Made by a program: the position numbers and the translations under genes. Below, one piece after another: positions 45,859 to 55,156 of a stretch of DNA of 64,000 nucleotides (the stretch's first letter is position 1; each line of letters opens with the position of its first letter). The stretch comes from Actinophytocola sp. (GTDB lineage: Bacteria; Actinomycetota; Actinomycetes; Mycobacteriales; Pseudonocardiaceae), in the NCBI GenBank assembly GCA_009377475.1, contig WHTY01000006.1, forward strand, positions 26,259 to 90,258, in the 5' to 3' direction. A model generated the notes under the pieces. That model saw nothing but the letters and a program-made list of their open reading frames with translations. It searched no databases and was not told the origin of the DNA.

Positions 45859-47429
45859 AGCACGAACGAGTCCGACCAGGGCGCGCTGACCCGGCCCGCG
45901 AGCGCGTCCAGCAACGTCGCGCCCTGCTTGTCCGTCAGCGACGCCACGAAGTCGACGATCGCTCGCCCCTTGGCCAGCGAAGCCACGTCCGGCGGCTCCG
46001 TGCCATCCGGCGGCAGCAGCAGTTCCGGACGGTCCTTGGCCAGCCCGGAGTACTCCGTGTGCGCCAGTTCGACCAGGTCGTGCAGCCTGCGCGGGATGCG
46101 GGACGACTCCCGTGTGTCACTGAGCCAGGAGTCAAGCTCGCTGACGAGGTTCGTGATCAACGACGCCTGGCCGCGCTGGTGCAGCGCCAGGTCGGGCCGC
46201 AACAGCACGAACCGCCGGTGCACGAACTTCAGCACCTGCACCTCGTGCCACTGCTGCGGGCGTAGCGTCACGTGCCCGGAACGGGTGGACGGCGAGTCGG
46301 TGACGCCGACGCCGTCTACCAGCCGCGACGTCCAGCGCGCCGAGAAGTCCGCGAGCGCCTGTTCCGACTCGACCGAGCCGTCGAAGACCTGCGCGAGCAG
46401 CCCGTCCACCAGCTCGGTGCGCACCGTCGTGACGGCGGCGCGGAAGGCGTCGTCGTCGACCATCGGCGCGTCCTTGGCGTGCAGCCGCCGCCGCATCTGC
46501 TCCAGCGAGTAGCCGGGACGACGCGAGTGGGCGGCCAGCGTGACATCGTCCAAGTGCGCCAGCTCGCGCGACGCCGTCAGCCACACGCCCAGCTCCGGCG
46601 ACACCGACGCGTGCTGCAGCACACCGATGCGGTGAAAGTCCTGCAGGTCGTGGATGGCGTAGGCGATGTCGTCCGCGGTGTCCATCACCGACGCCTCGAT
46701 GGTCTGCTGCCACCGCTCGATCGCGTCGGCGAACGGCGCCCGCGCCTGGTCGACGTCGTCCAGTTCGGTGACATACGCGGAGAACTTGCTCGATCCCGAA
46801 CCGGGTGCCTCGGACGACTCGGCCGCGCCGCGCGGCGGGACGTCCATCGTGGATGGGTGCGGCTGCGGGTAGCGCGAGCGCGCCCACGGGTACTTGAGCA
46901 CGGCCGCGCGCACGGCGGCCGTCAGGTCGAGCCCGACGCCGGAGGGCCCGCGTACGTCGGTGGTGGTGAGGATGCGGAAGCTCTGTGCGTTTCCCTCGAA
47001 CCCGTCGGCGAGCCCGAAGCGTTCGCGGGCGATGTGGTCCAGCACCTGCTCACCCAGGTGGCCGAACGGCGGGTGCCCCAGGTCGTGACCGAGCGCGGCG
47101 GCCTCGGCGACCTCGGGGTCGCACCCACCCAGCTTCTCGGCGAGCGCGCCGTACTCGGCTGACGCGTTGATGCGGTCCGCGACGGCTCGCGCGACCTGCG
47201 CGACCTTGAGACTGTGGGTCAGCCGGTTGTGCAGAACACCCGCATCGGTGCCACTGACCACCTGGGTGACCCCACCCAGCCGGGCGAAAAACGGCGAGAC
47301 CGCGATCCGGTCACGGTCGATGCGGAACGCGCTGGCCACGCCGATGGGCGGGGTCGCTGTGCCGTCGCGGCGCGTCGCCCGGTCGGCGTCGGCCGTCGTT
47401 GCCTGTCCTACTCTGCGATCTTCATTCAC
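45855..47429 (-). CDS. dgt: Deoxyguanosinetriphosphate triphosphohydrolase-like protein
   Basis: A 524-residue HD-domain nucleotidase: RLTHSLKVAQVAR (His at 67-73) and GHDLGHPPFGHLGE (HD at 114-119), then DTADDIAYAIHDLQDF, which supplies the later metal ligand. It hydrolyses dGTP or other dNTPs to nucleoside and triphosphate. GTG at 47429 is the best placed start (GGTAGA upstream, weak). The Ser/Gly-rich insert after ARSRYPQPHP is typical of the actinobacterial forms. It is cotranscribed with the acVLRF1 gene. Confidence 0.9.
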   Translation of the reverse strand: MNEDRRVGQATTADADRATRRDGTATPPIGVASAFRIDRDRIAVSPFFARLGGVTQVVSGTDAGVLHNRLTHSLKVAQVARAVADRINASAEYGALAEKLGGCDPEVAEAAALGHDLGHPPFGHLGEQVLDHIARERFGLADGFEGNAQSFRILTTTDVRGPSGVGLDLTAAVRAAVLKYPWARSRYPQPHPSTMDVPPRGAAESSEAPGSGSSKFSAYVTELDDVDQARAPFADAIERWQQTIEASVMDTADDIAYAIHDLQDFHRIGVLQHASVSPELGVWLTASRELAHLDDVTLAAHSRRPGYSLEQMRRRLHAKDAPMVDDDAFRAAVTTVRTELVDGLLAQVFDGSVESEQALADFSARWTSRLVDGVGVTDSPSTRSGHVTLRPQQWHEVQVLKFVHRRFVLLRPDLALHQRGQASLITNLVSELDSWLSDTRESSRIPRRLHDLVELAHTEYSGLAKDRPELLLPPDGTEPPDVASLAKGRAIVDFVASLTDKQGATLLDALAGRVSAPWSDSFVL

Positions 47430-47586
47430 ACATCTACCGTAATCGGCGCACCAAACGGCGTGCGGTGCGTGACCGAGCGTGCTGGATGTCCGGACAGTGT
47501 CATCGAGGTGAACACCCCGGAGCGTGGCGTGAACGTCCGCTGACATCACTATCGGGTCACGACGACGTTGCGGCAGCATCTGCGCC

Positions 47587-49257
47587 GTGGCTGGCTTCAT
47601 GGACTCGACGCGGTTCGCCTTTCAGCCGCTCTTCAGCATGCACACCGGCGAGGCAATCGCAGTCGAAGCGCTCGCGGGGACGTCGGGACCGACCCCGCAG
47701 GAGATCCTGCGCCACGCCCGCGAGCAGGGACGTCTCGTCGAGACGGACGTCGCGCTTGCGGCCGCCGCGGTGGAGCAGGAGGCGGCGGCGCCGACGCTGC
47801 TGCCGTTGCACGTCAACCTGCTGGCGGTCTCCGTCGCCGCCGAGTACGTGTCGCTGCATCCGCTGCTCGACGCGCTGGACCGAGCGGGCCGTCGCACCAG
47901 CCAGGTCGTCGTCGAGCTGGGGCCGCCGTTCAGCAAGGCGGACCCGAACCGGCTGGTCGCGGCGGTGTCGTGGCTGCGAGAGCTGGGGTTCCAGGTCGCC
48001 TTCGACGGCCTTGGCTGCGGTGACCTGCCGCTCGGGCTGCTCACCGCGGCGCCGGTCGACATCCTGAAGCTGGATCGTTCCGTGGTGCGCGCGCTGCCGG
48101 GTGGGACGGCGTCGGCCGCGCTGGTGCGCTCGCTGCTGCACGTCGCCTCGCACACCGGCGCTCGGCTGGTCGCGACCGGGGTCCGCACCGAGGACGAGTT
48201 CGCCGCCGCCCGCGACGCCGGGCTCCGCGTCCTGCAAGGGTCACTCCTTGACGCCGACGGCGGATCGCTCGCGGTGCACACCGCGCTGAGCGGGACACGA
48301 CAGGAGAACGCCGCGCTGTCGTCGTTCGGGATTCCGACCGTCGCGGACTTCGTCCGGCCCGCCGTGACCCTGCCCGCAGACGCCACCTGCGACGACGCCC
48401 GCGACGCGCTGGCCGCCGACGACCAACCACAAGCGCTTGTCGGGCTCGACGAGCATGGACGTCCGCAGTGGACGGTGGACCGGAGCCGGTTCCTGCTGGC
48501 GCTGTCCGGTCGCTACGGGCACGCGCTGCACGCCAACAAGCCAGCGGCGACGTTCGCCGACACACCGCACACGGTGGCAGCGGGCGCTGGCGCGCTCGAC
48601 CTGCTCGACGTGGTGGCGTCCGCCGAGGCGGACCGGATGCACGACGACATCGTCGTCATCGGCCGCGACGGCGTGTGCCTCGGCATCGTCCGGGTCGCCG
48701 AGGTGGTGCGCGGCGTCGCGGAGGCCAAAGTGGAGGAAGCCGCCTCGCTGCACCCGATCACCGGCCTGCCCAGCAGCGCCACCATCGCCAAGGACGTCGA
48801 GCGCCGCATCGTCGCCGGCGAGCCGTTCATCGCGGCGTCGCTCGACATCGATGAGTTCAAGCAGGTCAACGTCCAGGTCGGCTACGCGGCCGGGGATGAG
48901 CTGATCCGCTCGCTCGGCGAGACGCTGACCGAGCTGGCGGCGCAGTTGCCGAAGATGACCGTCAGCCACGTCGGCGGGGACGACTTCCTCATCGCCGCCG
49001 ACATGGACGAGATCGGCACCCTCGCGCCCACGTTGCTCGACACGCCGTGGACCGTGGCGGGCAGGACGGTCAACGTCACGCTCGCCGGGCTGGCCTGCGC
49101 GTCCGGCACGGTGACGTCCTATCAGGAAGTGTCGCGCGAGCTGGCGCGGCTGAAGCAGCGGGCGAAGTCCATCGGCGGCACGAGCTGGGTGCTCGGCAGG
49201 CCGGGTGTGGAGCGGGTGGACGTCCTGCGCGGCAGGGCGGCGCCGGGCGCGGCCTGA
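47587..49257 (+). CDS. EAL-CBS-GGDEF protein, largely degenerate
   Basis: A 556-residue protein in the order EAL, CBS-like pair, GGDEF, the reverse of the other protein at 33.8 kb. EAL is kept in VEALAG, Asn in VNLL, and K-x-D in LKLDRSVV; but DDFGTG is FDGLGCG and EGVET is TGVRT, so two or three metal ligands are missing. The GGDEF signature is GGDDF with an otherwise normal fold (DIDEFKQVN). The start is uncertain: GTG at 47587 or ATG at 47599, neither with a clear ribosome site. Divergent from dgt. Confidence 0.85.
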   Translation: MAGFMDSTRFAFQPLFSMHTGEAIAVEALAGTSGPTPQEILRHAREQGRLVETDVALAAAAVEQEAAAPTLLPLHVNLLAVSVAAEYVSLHPLLDALDRAGRRTSQVVVELGPPFSKADPNRLVAAVSWLRELGFQVAFDGLGCGDLPLGLLTAAPVDILKLDRSVVRALPGGTASAALVRSLLHVASHTGARLVATGVRTEDEFAAARDAGLRVLQGSLLDADGGSLAVHTALSGTRQENAALSSFGIPTVADFVRPAVTLPADATCDDARDALAADDQPQALVGLDEHGRPQWTVDRSRFLLALSGRYGHALHANKPAATFADTPHTVAAGAGALDLLDVVASAEADRMHDDIVVIGRDGVCLGIVRVAEVVRGVAEAKVEEAASLHPITGLPSSATIAKDVERRIVAGEPFIAASLDIDEFKQVNVQVGYAAGDELIRSLGETLTELAAQLPKMTVSHVGGDDFLIAADMDEIGTLAPTLLDTPWTVAGRTVNVTLAGLACASGTVTSYQEVSRELARLKQRAKSIGGTSWVLGRPGVERVDVLRGRAAPGAA

Positions 49258-49262
49258 GGTGG

Positions 49263-49631
49263 CTATTGGAACGGCAGTCGGCGAACACGAATTCGGTCGT
49301 CCACGATCGACACCACCGCTCCCTTGACAAGTGCGGCCTCGAACTGATCGAGATTACCCAGAATTAGCGCACTGACCTGCACGGACGTCACCTCTGGCAG
49401 GTTACGGAGCAGAACAAGTGACGGCCCCGACGCTTTCCGATAGTGCAGCAGGTTCGTGAAGTCGGTGTCCTGCGACACGACCACGAAGCCACACTCAGCG
49501 GCGAAATCCATGATCTGTTCATCGCTCGCGTGCCGGAGGTCGACGTCACGAACATGCTTCGTGTCATGTCCCGCCTCAGTCAGAAGTGCAGCGATGAGCG
49601 GAGACAAGTTCGCGTCGAGCAGGAACCTCAT
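49263..49631 (-). CDS. DUF5615 PIN-like toxin candidate
   Basis: A 122-residue PIN-like protein: MRFLLDANLSPLIAALL with the first acidic ligand, VRDVDLRHASDEQIMDFA, and VVSQDTDFTNLL with the central Asp pair. DUF5615 proteins are putative RNases of toxin-antitoxin pairs. The ATG overlaps the stop of the DUF433 gene in an ATGA. Confidence 0.88.
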   Translation of the reverse strand: MRFLLDANLSPLIAALLTEAGHDTKHVRDVDLRHASDEQIMDFAAECGFVVVSQDTDFTNLLHYRKASGPSLVLLRNLPEVTSVQVSALILGNLDQFEAALVKGAVVSIVDDRIRVRRLPFQ

Positions 49632-49861
49632 GCCGAATGGCGCAGCGGAAGGTAGCTGTCCGCATCAAGAGACGCGGCCGCGAACTCAAGTGCCTGCCGA
49701 ATGTCCTCCGCTTCCAGGTCTGGATGCTCGGCGATGATCTGTTCAGCGGACATGCCCTGGGCAACCATGTGAACGATGGTCTTTACGGGAAATCGCATGC
49801 CACGGATGCAGGGCTGACCCCCCATAATCCCTGGCTGCGTGGTGATGCGATCGAGTACCAC
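49628..49861 (-). CDS. DUF433 antitoxin candidate
   Basis: A 77-residue DUF433 protein: ITTQPGIMGGQPCIRGMRFP, a winged HTH (TIVHMVAQGMSAEQIIAEHP) and LEAEDIRQALEFAA. GTG at 49861 has AGGAGG 4 bases upstream. The frame stays open upstream into transposase-like sequence, which is unrelated to it. DUF433-DUF5615 is a common toxin-antitoxin arrangement. Confidence 0.88.
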   Translation of the reverse strand: MVLDRITTQPGIMGGQPCIRGMRFPVKTIVHMVAQGMSAEQIIAEHPDLEAEDIRQALEFAAASLDADSYLPLRHSA

Positions 49862-50074
49862 AGTTCCTCCTGGCGGTGATAGGACACCGCCTCGCCATCC
49901 TAGCAGCGACAAGCCGTCCGAGCCGGTCACACGCTCGGGGAGCACCGCCTTTCCAACCAGGTCACCGCGTGAGTGGCGGCATTGGCGGGCGTACCCCGGC
50001 TCGTTGATCAACACCGAGCCGTCATCGCTCGCTGCCCGTAGTGGTGTCCGGTGGCTCCATCGGACGTCGCTTCT

Positions 50075-50146
50075 GATGGTTTCCCGGACGATGCAGACCA
50101 CTCCCTCACGGAACTCCGCATCGAACCGACGTCGCTTCTCTGACAT
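50075..50146 (-). pseudogene. IS3-family OrfA transposase, N-terminal remnant
   Basis: The first 24 codons read MSEKRRRFDAEFREGVV followed by IVRET, the standard start of IS3-type OrfA proteins, with AAGGAGC upstream. Homology then stops and the frame runs into unrelated residues up to the antitoxin gene. Only the left end of the element survives. The rest of the 49862-50423 gap holds no gene I can support. Confidence 0.7.
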
Positions 50147-50423
50147 GGCGCTCCTTACAGCCTATGCCTCCACGACCTTGGGCCCCTCAATGCCACGACC
50201 GCACGATGCGGGCACTCGTGATGAAACCTCCCAAACTGGCGCATCCGGCAAACTGGATCGCCTATACTACCTCCCGAATCCGAGACGGACCCCGAGTGTC
50301 CTTGACAGGAGCGTCGACCCCACACCTGCGCAGGTGACTACCAGTAACCGAGGACTGCGACCGCATAGGCAGCCGGGATGGGCAGGCGCCAGCAGCAACC
50401 ATGGCGACAACACTCGCCATCCC

Positions 50424-50714
50424 ATGATCAAGCGGCTTCCCGCCAGCGCGATCAGTCCCATGACGACGGAACAGATGTGGCATGGCGTCAGCAGCGGGCT
50501 CTACGAGACCACCGCAGCGTGGATACGGAGCGGCGTTGCCGCAGGCCGGATGACCGTCACCGACCCGGATGCGACTGCCGCAGTACTACTTTCGCTGACC
50601 TACTACCGGATCCTGCACGCCCTTATCGGCAAGGTGCCCGGCGATGTCGGTGAGGACGCGTTCCTGACGGCATGGGTCGACCACGCCGTCGCCACCGTGC
50701 GCGGAGGACGCTGA
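50424..50714 (+). pseudogene. TetR regulator, C-terminal fragment
   Basis: From about residue 12 on, the sequence (MWHGVSSGLYETTAAWIRSG, then TDPDATAAVLLSLTYYRIL and EDAFLTAWVDHAVATV) is the effector domain of a TetR-family repressor. No HTH precedes it in any frame. The gene has lost its 5' half, probably in the same rearrangement that left the transposase scrap next to it. Confidence 0.65.
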
Positions 50715-50717
50715 CGA

Positions 50718-51932
50718 TCACTGAGCATCGTCCGCGTCACCGCTTTTTGCCTGATCCGGTGGCACCGATGGCTCTTGCCTCGCTTCTCGCGCTGCAAGCA
50801 GCGTGTCCACCCTGGCGTTGGCCTCGGCCAGCGCCGTGCGCAGCGACTCCGCCGTGGCCTGTGCCGCCTCGGCTGTGTGTTCGGCGACGCGCCGGGCGGC
50901 GTGCTCCTCGGCGAGCCGGCGCAGGGCGTCGTCCCGTTCGGCTCGCTGGCGTTGCGCCTCTGCGGCCTGCTCCGCCGCCTGATCCTGGGTGCGCGCGACC
51001 TCCTTCCTGGCGTGCTCGGCCGCGTTCTCCGCCGACGCCTGCTGCGCGCGGGCGGACGACAGCCGCTCCGACAACAGCGCCACTTCCGCCCGCTGCTCCC
51101 CCAGTTCGGTGCGCGCCTCATCACGTTCCCGCCGCAACACGTCCCGTCCTTCGCGCAGCGCATCCAGTTCCGCCCGCGCCGACCGCAACGTCGCGGCGAG
51201 CTCGTCCCGCGCGTTCTCCGCCACAACCCGAGCCGCGTCGGCAGCGCCTGCCGCGCGTTCGTGCTCGGCGACGGTCTCCCACGCCTGTTTGGTGACCGCG
51301 TCGGCCTCCGCCCTCGCTGTCGCCGCCGCCTTTTCGGCCGTCGCGCGCGCCTGCTTGTCCTCCCGCGCGCGGACGAGGGCCGCGTCCCGTGCGCGATCGC
51401 TCTGCTCCGCGCGAGCGACGGCGTCCTCCGCGTCCTTCCGTGCCACTGCCGACTCCTCCTCCGCGCGGCGCACCTGTGCTATCGCGCCGTCCTCGGCGGC
51501 AGCGAACCGGTCCTGGAGTGCCGTGATGGCTTCCACCACCGGGGTTGTCACCGCACTGAGCGACTCGCTTGCCTGACGTAGGTCCGACAACGGGTCGATG
51601 ACCGCCGCTGCCTGAGCCACCCGCCGTGCGCGTGACGCCGCATCCGCGTGCGATTTGCAGCAGTACGACGACGGCCGTCCGCCTTTGCGTCGCCCGTGCT
51701 GGTCCACCGGGCGCGGTGGCAGCGGGTTGTCACAGCCATCCAGAGCGCACAGCACGGTCGCTTCGTCGTTCGTGTCCTCGCTCATCGCGCTCTCAACGCC
51801 GTTGTCAACGGCATCTGTGACGTCGCTCGCGCGCCCGTCCGCGTTTTCACCTCCACCGGAGTCTGAGACGCGTTCAGCGCCGGTTTCGTGCTCATTCCCC
51901 TGTTCCGTCCCCACGTTTTCGCCCGTTTCCAT
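50718..51932 (-). CDS. Putative zinc-binding coiled-coil protein (KfrA-like architecture)
   Basis: A 404-residue protein of unknown family. Residues 1-50 are acidic and low in complexity. Residues 62-95 form a compact Cys/His module (Cys62, Cys67, Cys91, Cys92, His95) next to a basic RRKGGR segment. Residues 150-385 are an almost unbroken coiled coil of Ala/Glu/Arg heptads. A DNA-binding head on a long coiled coil resembles KfrA-type plasmid or nucleoid proteins. The start is uncertain (ATG 51932 or ATG 51785). It is divergent from a tyrosine recombinase with only about 94 bases between. Confidence 0.6.
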   Translation of the reverse strand: METGENVGTEQGNEHETGAERVSDSGGGENADGRASDVTDAVDNGVESAMSEDTNDEATVLCALDGCDNPLPPRPVDQHGRRKGGRPSSYCCKSHADAASRARRVAQAAAVIDPLSDLRQASESLSAVTTPVVEAITALQDRFAAAEDGAIAQVRRAEEESAVARKDAEDAVARAEQSDRARDAALVRAREDKQARATAEKAAATARAEADAVTKQAWETVAEHERAAGAADAARVVAENARDELAATLRSARAELDALREGRDVLRRERDEARTELGEQRAEVALLSERLSSARAQQASAENAAEHARKEVARTQDQAAEQAAEAQRQRAERDDALRRLAEEHAARRVAEHTAEAAQATAESLRTALAEANARVDTLLAAREARQEPSVPPDQAKSGDADDAQ

Positions 51933-52026
51933 GCCTTCTAGTTTCGCGTACGCAATCGTGTTTTTGTTTCGCGACACGCGCAACTGCTCAACGTTGCTGT
52001 GATCTTGCTCGGTGATAATGCCTGTT

Positions 52027-53211
52027 ATGACCGAGCATTTGGCAGCAGGGGGCTTCCCCGGTCGCTCACTCGACCTCGCACGCGATACCAGCCGCGTTCC
52101 GGACCTCGCCGCGAGCACGCAGACTGGGCTCCGACACGCGATCACCGCAGCCGTGGAACTACTGCCCGCGCTGCCGCCCGCCGATCCCCTCGATCGCTAC
52201 GGCGTCCGACAGCTCACCGTGCTGTGGCTGGAGACGGACAAGACCGAACACACCCGCCGGGCGTACTACGCGGACCTGGCGGCGTGGCTGTCGTGGTGCG
52301 ACCGGACCGGGCTCGATCCGCTGCGGGCACGGCGGGCCGACGTCGACGCGTGGAAGAACGGACTCACCGTCACGGCCAAAGACGGTGTGCCCCGGCCCGC
52401 GTCGGCGTCGACGGTCGCCCGCACGCTCGCCGGGGTGTCCAGTTGGTACCGCTATCTGCAGTCCAACGACGTCACCGAACGCAACCCAGTCGCCGCGGTG
52501 TCGCGGCCGAAGCGCGGCAGGGTGTCACCGCTGCCCGCGCTGGACGGTTCCGCCGCCGCGCGGTTGCTCAACCACGTCGAACAGCGCGCCAGCCGCAATG
52601 ACACCGAGGCGTCCTGGCGGGACGCGGCCGTGGTGGCGCTGTTGTTCTACACCGGCGTGCGCGTCTCGGCGATCACGACGGCGCGCATCGAAGACCTGGA
52701 CACCGACGCGGGCCACACCATCCTGCGGTACCGCGCCAAGGGCGGACACCGCGACCTCGTGCCGCTCGCCCCGGCCGCGCTGCACCTGCTCAGCAACTAC
52801 CTGCGGCACCGGGCCGACCGGCTCGGCGTCGGCGCGGACGGGCTCACCGGTCCCCTGCTCGCGACGTCCCCACACCCATATGACCCAGCGAAACCGGGCG
52901 GCAAACCGTTGACACAGCGCCACATCTGGCACCTGCTGCGCACCCAGGCGCAGGCGGCGGGCATCTCCGGCGCGGACTCGATCAGCCCACACACCGCGCG
53001 GCGCACCACCGGCACGCTGCTGCTCGCCAACGACGTCCCGGTGCAGAAGGTGCAGGACCTCCTCGGCGACGCCGACATCCGCACCACCCGCGACCACTAC
53101 GACGCGCACCGGCACAAGCTGGAGACGTCCCCGGTGCACGCGCTGGCGCAACTGCTCGCCGACGCCCGCCACCGACAGGGCGCCGACGAGCAGTTGCCCC
53201 CTCCTGGCTGA
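52027..53211 (+). CDS. Tyrosine recombinase/integrase
   Basis: A 394-residue integrase. It has an N-terminal SAM-like core-binding domain (residues 55-150; TEHTRRAYYADLAAWLSW) and a catalytic domain with Arg212 (TGVRVSAI), Lys238 (AKGGHRD), His322 and Arg325 (SPHTARRTTG) and Tyr358 (RDHYD). The position usually His in LGH is Asp (LGDADIRTT). GTG 52012 and ATG 52018 are alternative starts; none has a strong ribosome site. No tRNA or obvious attachment repeat lies nearby, so it may be a XerC/D-like or orphan enzyme working with its divergent coiled-coil neighbour. Confidence 0.9.
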   Translation: MTEHLAAGGFPGRSLDLARDTSRVPDLAASTQTGLRHAITAAVELLPALPPADPLDRYGVRQLTVLWLETDKTEHTRRAYYADLAAWLSWCDRTGLDPLRARRADVDAWKNGLTVTAKDGVPRPASASTVARTLAGVSSWYRYLQSNDVTERNPVAAVSRPKRGRVSPLPALDGSAAARLLNHVEQRASRNDTEASWRDAAVVALLFYTGVRVSAITTARIEDLDTDAGHTILRYRAKGGHRDLVPLAPAALHLLSNYLRHRADRLGVGADGLTGPLLATSPHPYDPAKPGGKPLTQRHIWHLLRTQAQAAGISGADSISPHTARRTTGTLLLANDVPVQKVQDLLGDADIRTTRDHYDAHRHKLETSPVHALAQLLADARHRQGADEQLPPPG

Positions 53212-53241
53212 AAACGAGAGCCAGAAAGGGGCCCCGGGTGG

Positions 53242-55023
53242 TTATCGGATGACTCGGATGTCGAAGCTCCTCCATCCGGTCGTGTGCGATGCGACTGTGC
53301 CCCTGGCCTTGCGCACGACGGGACCGTTGCCGGTGCGAACCCGCAGATTGGCCACCACATCGTTGTTGTGCGGCGCTCGCCGCATCATCCTGAGCATCTT
53401 CTCGAGTGAGTCCGCGCCACCGGTCCCGGTGTGCATCGACCCGCCACCCCGCACGCTCAGCGTGCCGCTGCGGCGCGGCCGGTGGGGCACCTGGAGGTCC
53501 GTCCGCACCCACCGAGGTGAATCCACGCTCTCACCGCGTGGGAGCAGGCGCGTGCGCAGCTTCAACGTCGAACCGGCGCGCGCCCGCACGGTGTTGTCGC
53601 GGTTGAGCGTGACCCACCTACCGGCGGCCTTGCGCTGCACCTTGCCGAGCCGTAGCGCGTGGAAGTCGTCGTCGAGGTTGCTGGTCACGTTGACATCGGT
53701 GATCTCGACCTTCGCGAACTTGTTGTTCATGATCCGGTAGAGGTTCCACCAGACGTCGTCCACCGTGTTGAAGGAGATGTCCCAGCGGCTGGCGAAGACG
53801 TCGGGCCTTGAGAACCGCAGAGTGTCTCCCCGTGCCGTCGTCAAGTCCACGGTCAGACGGATTTGCGAAGAGCCCTTGCCGATCCGGTCAAACACCCGGT
53901 CCTGGTTCACCAGAAGGTGCAGGGCGGAGATGTAGTCCGTCCAGTCCTGCTGGGTGATCTTCGTGGTGCCGTCTCGCTCGTTGCCGTTTGTCGCTGTGAC
54001 GTGCGACCTGACGGACGTGGTCGGCGGAGTCATGCCGGGTACGCCGAGAATCGCGGCCAACCGGTCCTGGGTGATCTGGCCGACCCGGCCGGTCGGATTG
54101 GCGATCTTGTAGGACCCGGAGTACTGGTCGGTCTCGATGTAGAGCGCTTTCGCGCCGTGCATGCTCAGGGTACTCTCGCCCGACCACAGGAACGGGTGCC
54201 CGAAGGCAAGGACGCCGTCATCGCAGAGGGCGGTCGCCGTGCCCGTGCCGGTGAGGGACATGTCGCCGTACGACAGCGAGCCCGCGAGGTTCCCGCCAGG
54301 GATCAGGTCCGTCGGCTCCTCGGCCAGCCGCGCGCCAGGGCCCGCGATCAGCCGCTTCGCCGGGCGGTCGAAGCGGCTGGCGGCCTTGTCGATCCGTTTG
54401 TTGGACAGCCCGCCGGAGACCGCGATCGGCATTCGCAGCCTGCGGAATCCCTGGTCGGTTTGTGCTGTGGAGGCGCCATCGGCTTGCATGGTCTTAGCCA
54501 TCGATGCGGGGACCTTCGCCCTCCGGCTCATGGCGCCGCCGTAATCGCGCACGCGGTACATCTCAGCGGCCGGGGTGATGCCGGCGTAGTCGCTGGGACT
54601 CCAGGACAAGCCGTACGACACCGCGCCGATCAGGCTGCCGTCCTCGGCGTACACCGGCGAACCGGACATGCCTGCCCAGATGCCGCGCTTCACGCTGCCG
54701 TCGGGGTTGGTGATCTCGGAGCCGGACAGTTTGGCGATGATCATGTCGATGCCCGGAGCGATGCCATCCTCGAGCGTGCCGACGATCTCACCGGTGATGT
54801 CGTCGGGCTCAGTGCCGCGACTTACGGTGAGACCGGTGACAGGCTGGTCCTCTGCAAGGTTCTCGATCGGGAACGGATCCGGGCAGTCTGCCGGGGCGGC
54901 TGGCTCCGCGACGGATCCCGTCGCCGCGACGGGGACCACGGTTGCGGCCAGCGTGCTGGCTGACACGACCACGAGCGCTGCTCGTACGCATCGTGATCTC
55001 AAAGATCGGGATGGATGGGACAT
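53242..55023 (-). CDS. Secreted SpoIVB-like peptidase S55 domain protein
   Basis: A 593-residue exported protein. The signal peptide covers residues 1-34 (basic SLRSRCVRAA, hydrophobic LVVVSASTLAATVVPVAA). The S55 domain shows WAGMSGSPVY with the likely nucleophile Ser122, IGAVSYGLS, AGITPAAEM, and later VLAFGHPFLWSGE and VGQITQDR. The C-terminal 200 residues resemble a beta-sandwich and have many Arg residues. The family includes SpoIVB of Bacillus but the actinobacterial role is not known. GGGAGG lies 6 bases before the ATG. Confidence 0.82.
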   Translation of the reverse strand: MSHPSRSLRSRCVRAALVVVSASTLAATVVPVAATGSVAEPAAPADCPDPFPIENLAEDQPVTGLTVSRGTEPDDITGEIVGTLEDGIAPGIDMIIAKLSGSEITNPDGSVKRGIWAGMSGSPVYAEDGSLIGAVSYGLSWSPSDYAGITPAAEMYRVRDYGGAMSRRAKVPASMAKTMQADGASTAQTDQGFRRLRMPIAVSGGLSNKRIDKAASRFDRPAKRLIAGPGARLAEEPTDLIPGGNLAGSLSYGDMSLTGTGTATALCDDGVLAFGHPFLWSGESTLSMHGAKALYIETDQYSGSYKIANPTGRVGQITQDRLAAILGVPGMTPPTTSVRSHVTATNGNERDGTTKITQQDWTDYISALHLLVNQDRVFDRIGKGSSQIRLTVDLTTARGDTLRFSRPDVFASRWDISFNTVDDVWWNLYRIMNNKFAKVEITDVNVTSNLDDDFHALRLGKVQRKAAGRWVTLNRDNTVRARAGSTLKLRTRLLPRGESVDSPRWVRTDLQVPHRPRRSGTLSVRGGGSMHTGTGGADSLEKMLRMMRRAPHNNDVVANLRVRTGNGPVVRKARGTVASHTTGWRSFDIRVIR

Positions 55024-55156
55024 TCATGCCTCCCTGCCTATGGGCGGGCTCCACACCACGCCTTCGACAGGTTGGACACCTCCTGACCCCCCTTCGGTTG
55101 TCACCCGACCGAGAAACAGACGAATTGTTACATTCGGTCGATCCGGGCGCACTCAC

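Noticed and set aside
49839..50423. Full-length TetR gene using the long open frame upstream of 50424
   Set aside because: The upstream residues show no helix-turn-helix and overlap the antitoxin promoter and transposase scrap; only the effector domain is recognisable.
52027..53211. Integrase of an integrated phage or ICE
   Set aside because: No tRNA, att duplication, excisionase, replication or transfer genes are visible around it.
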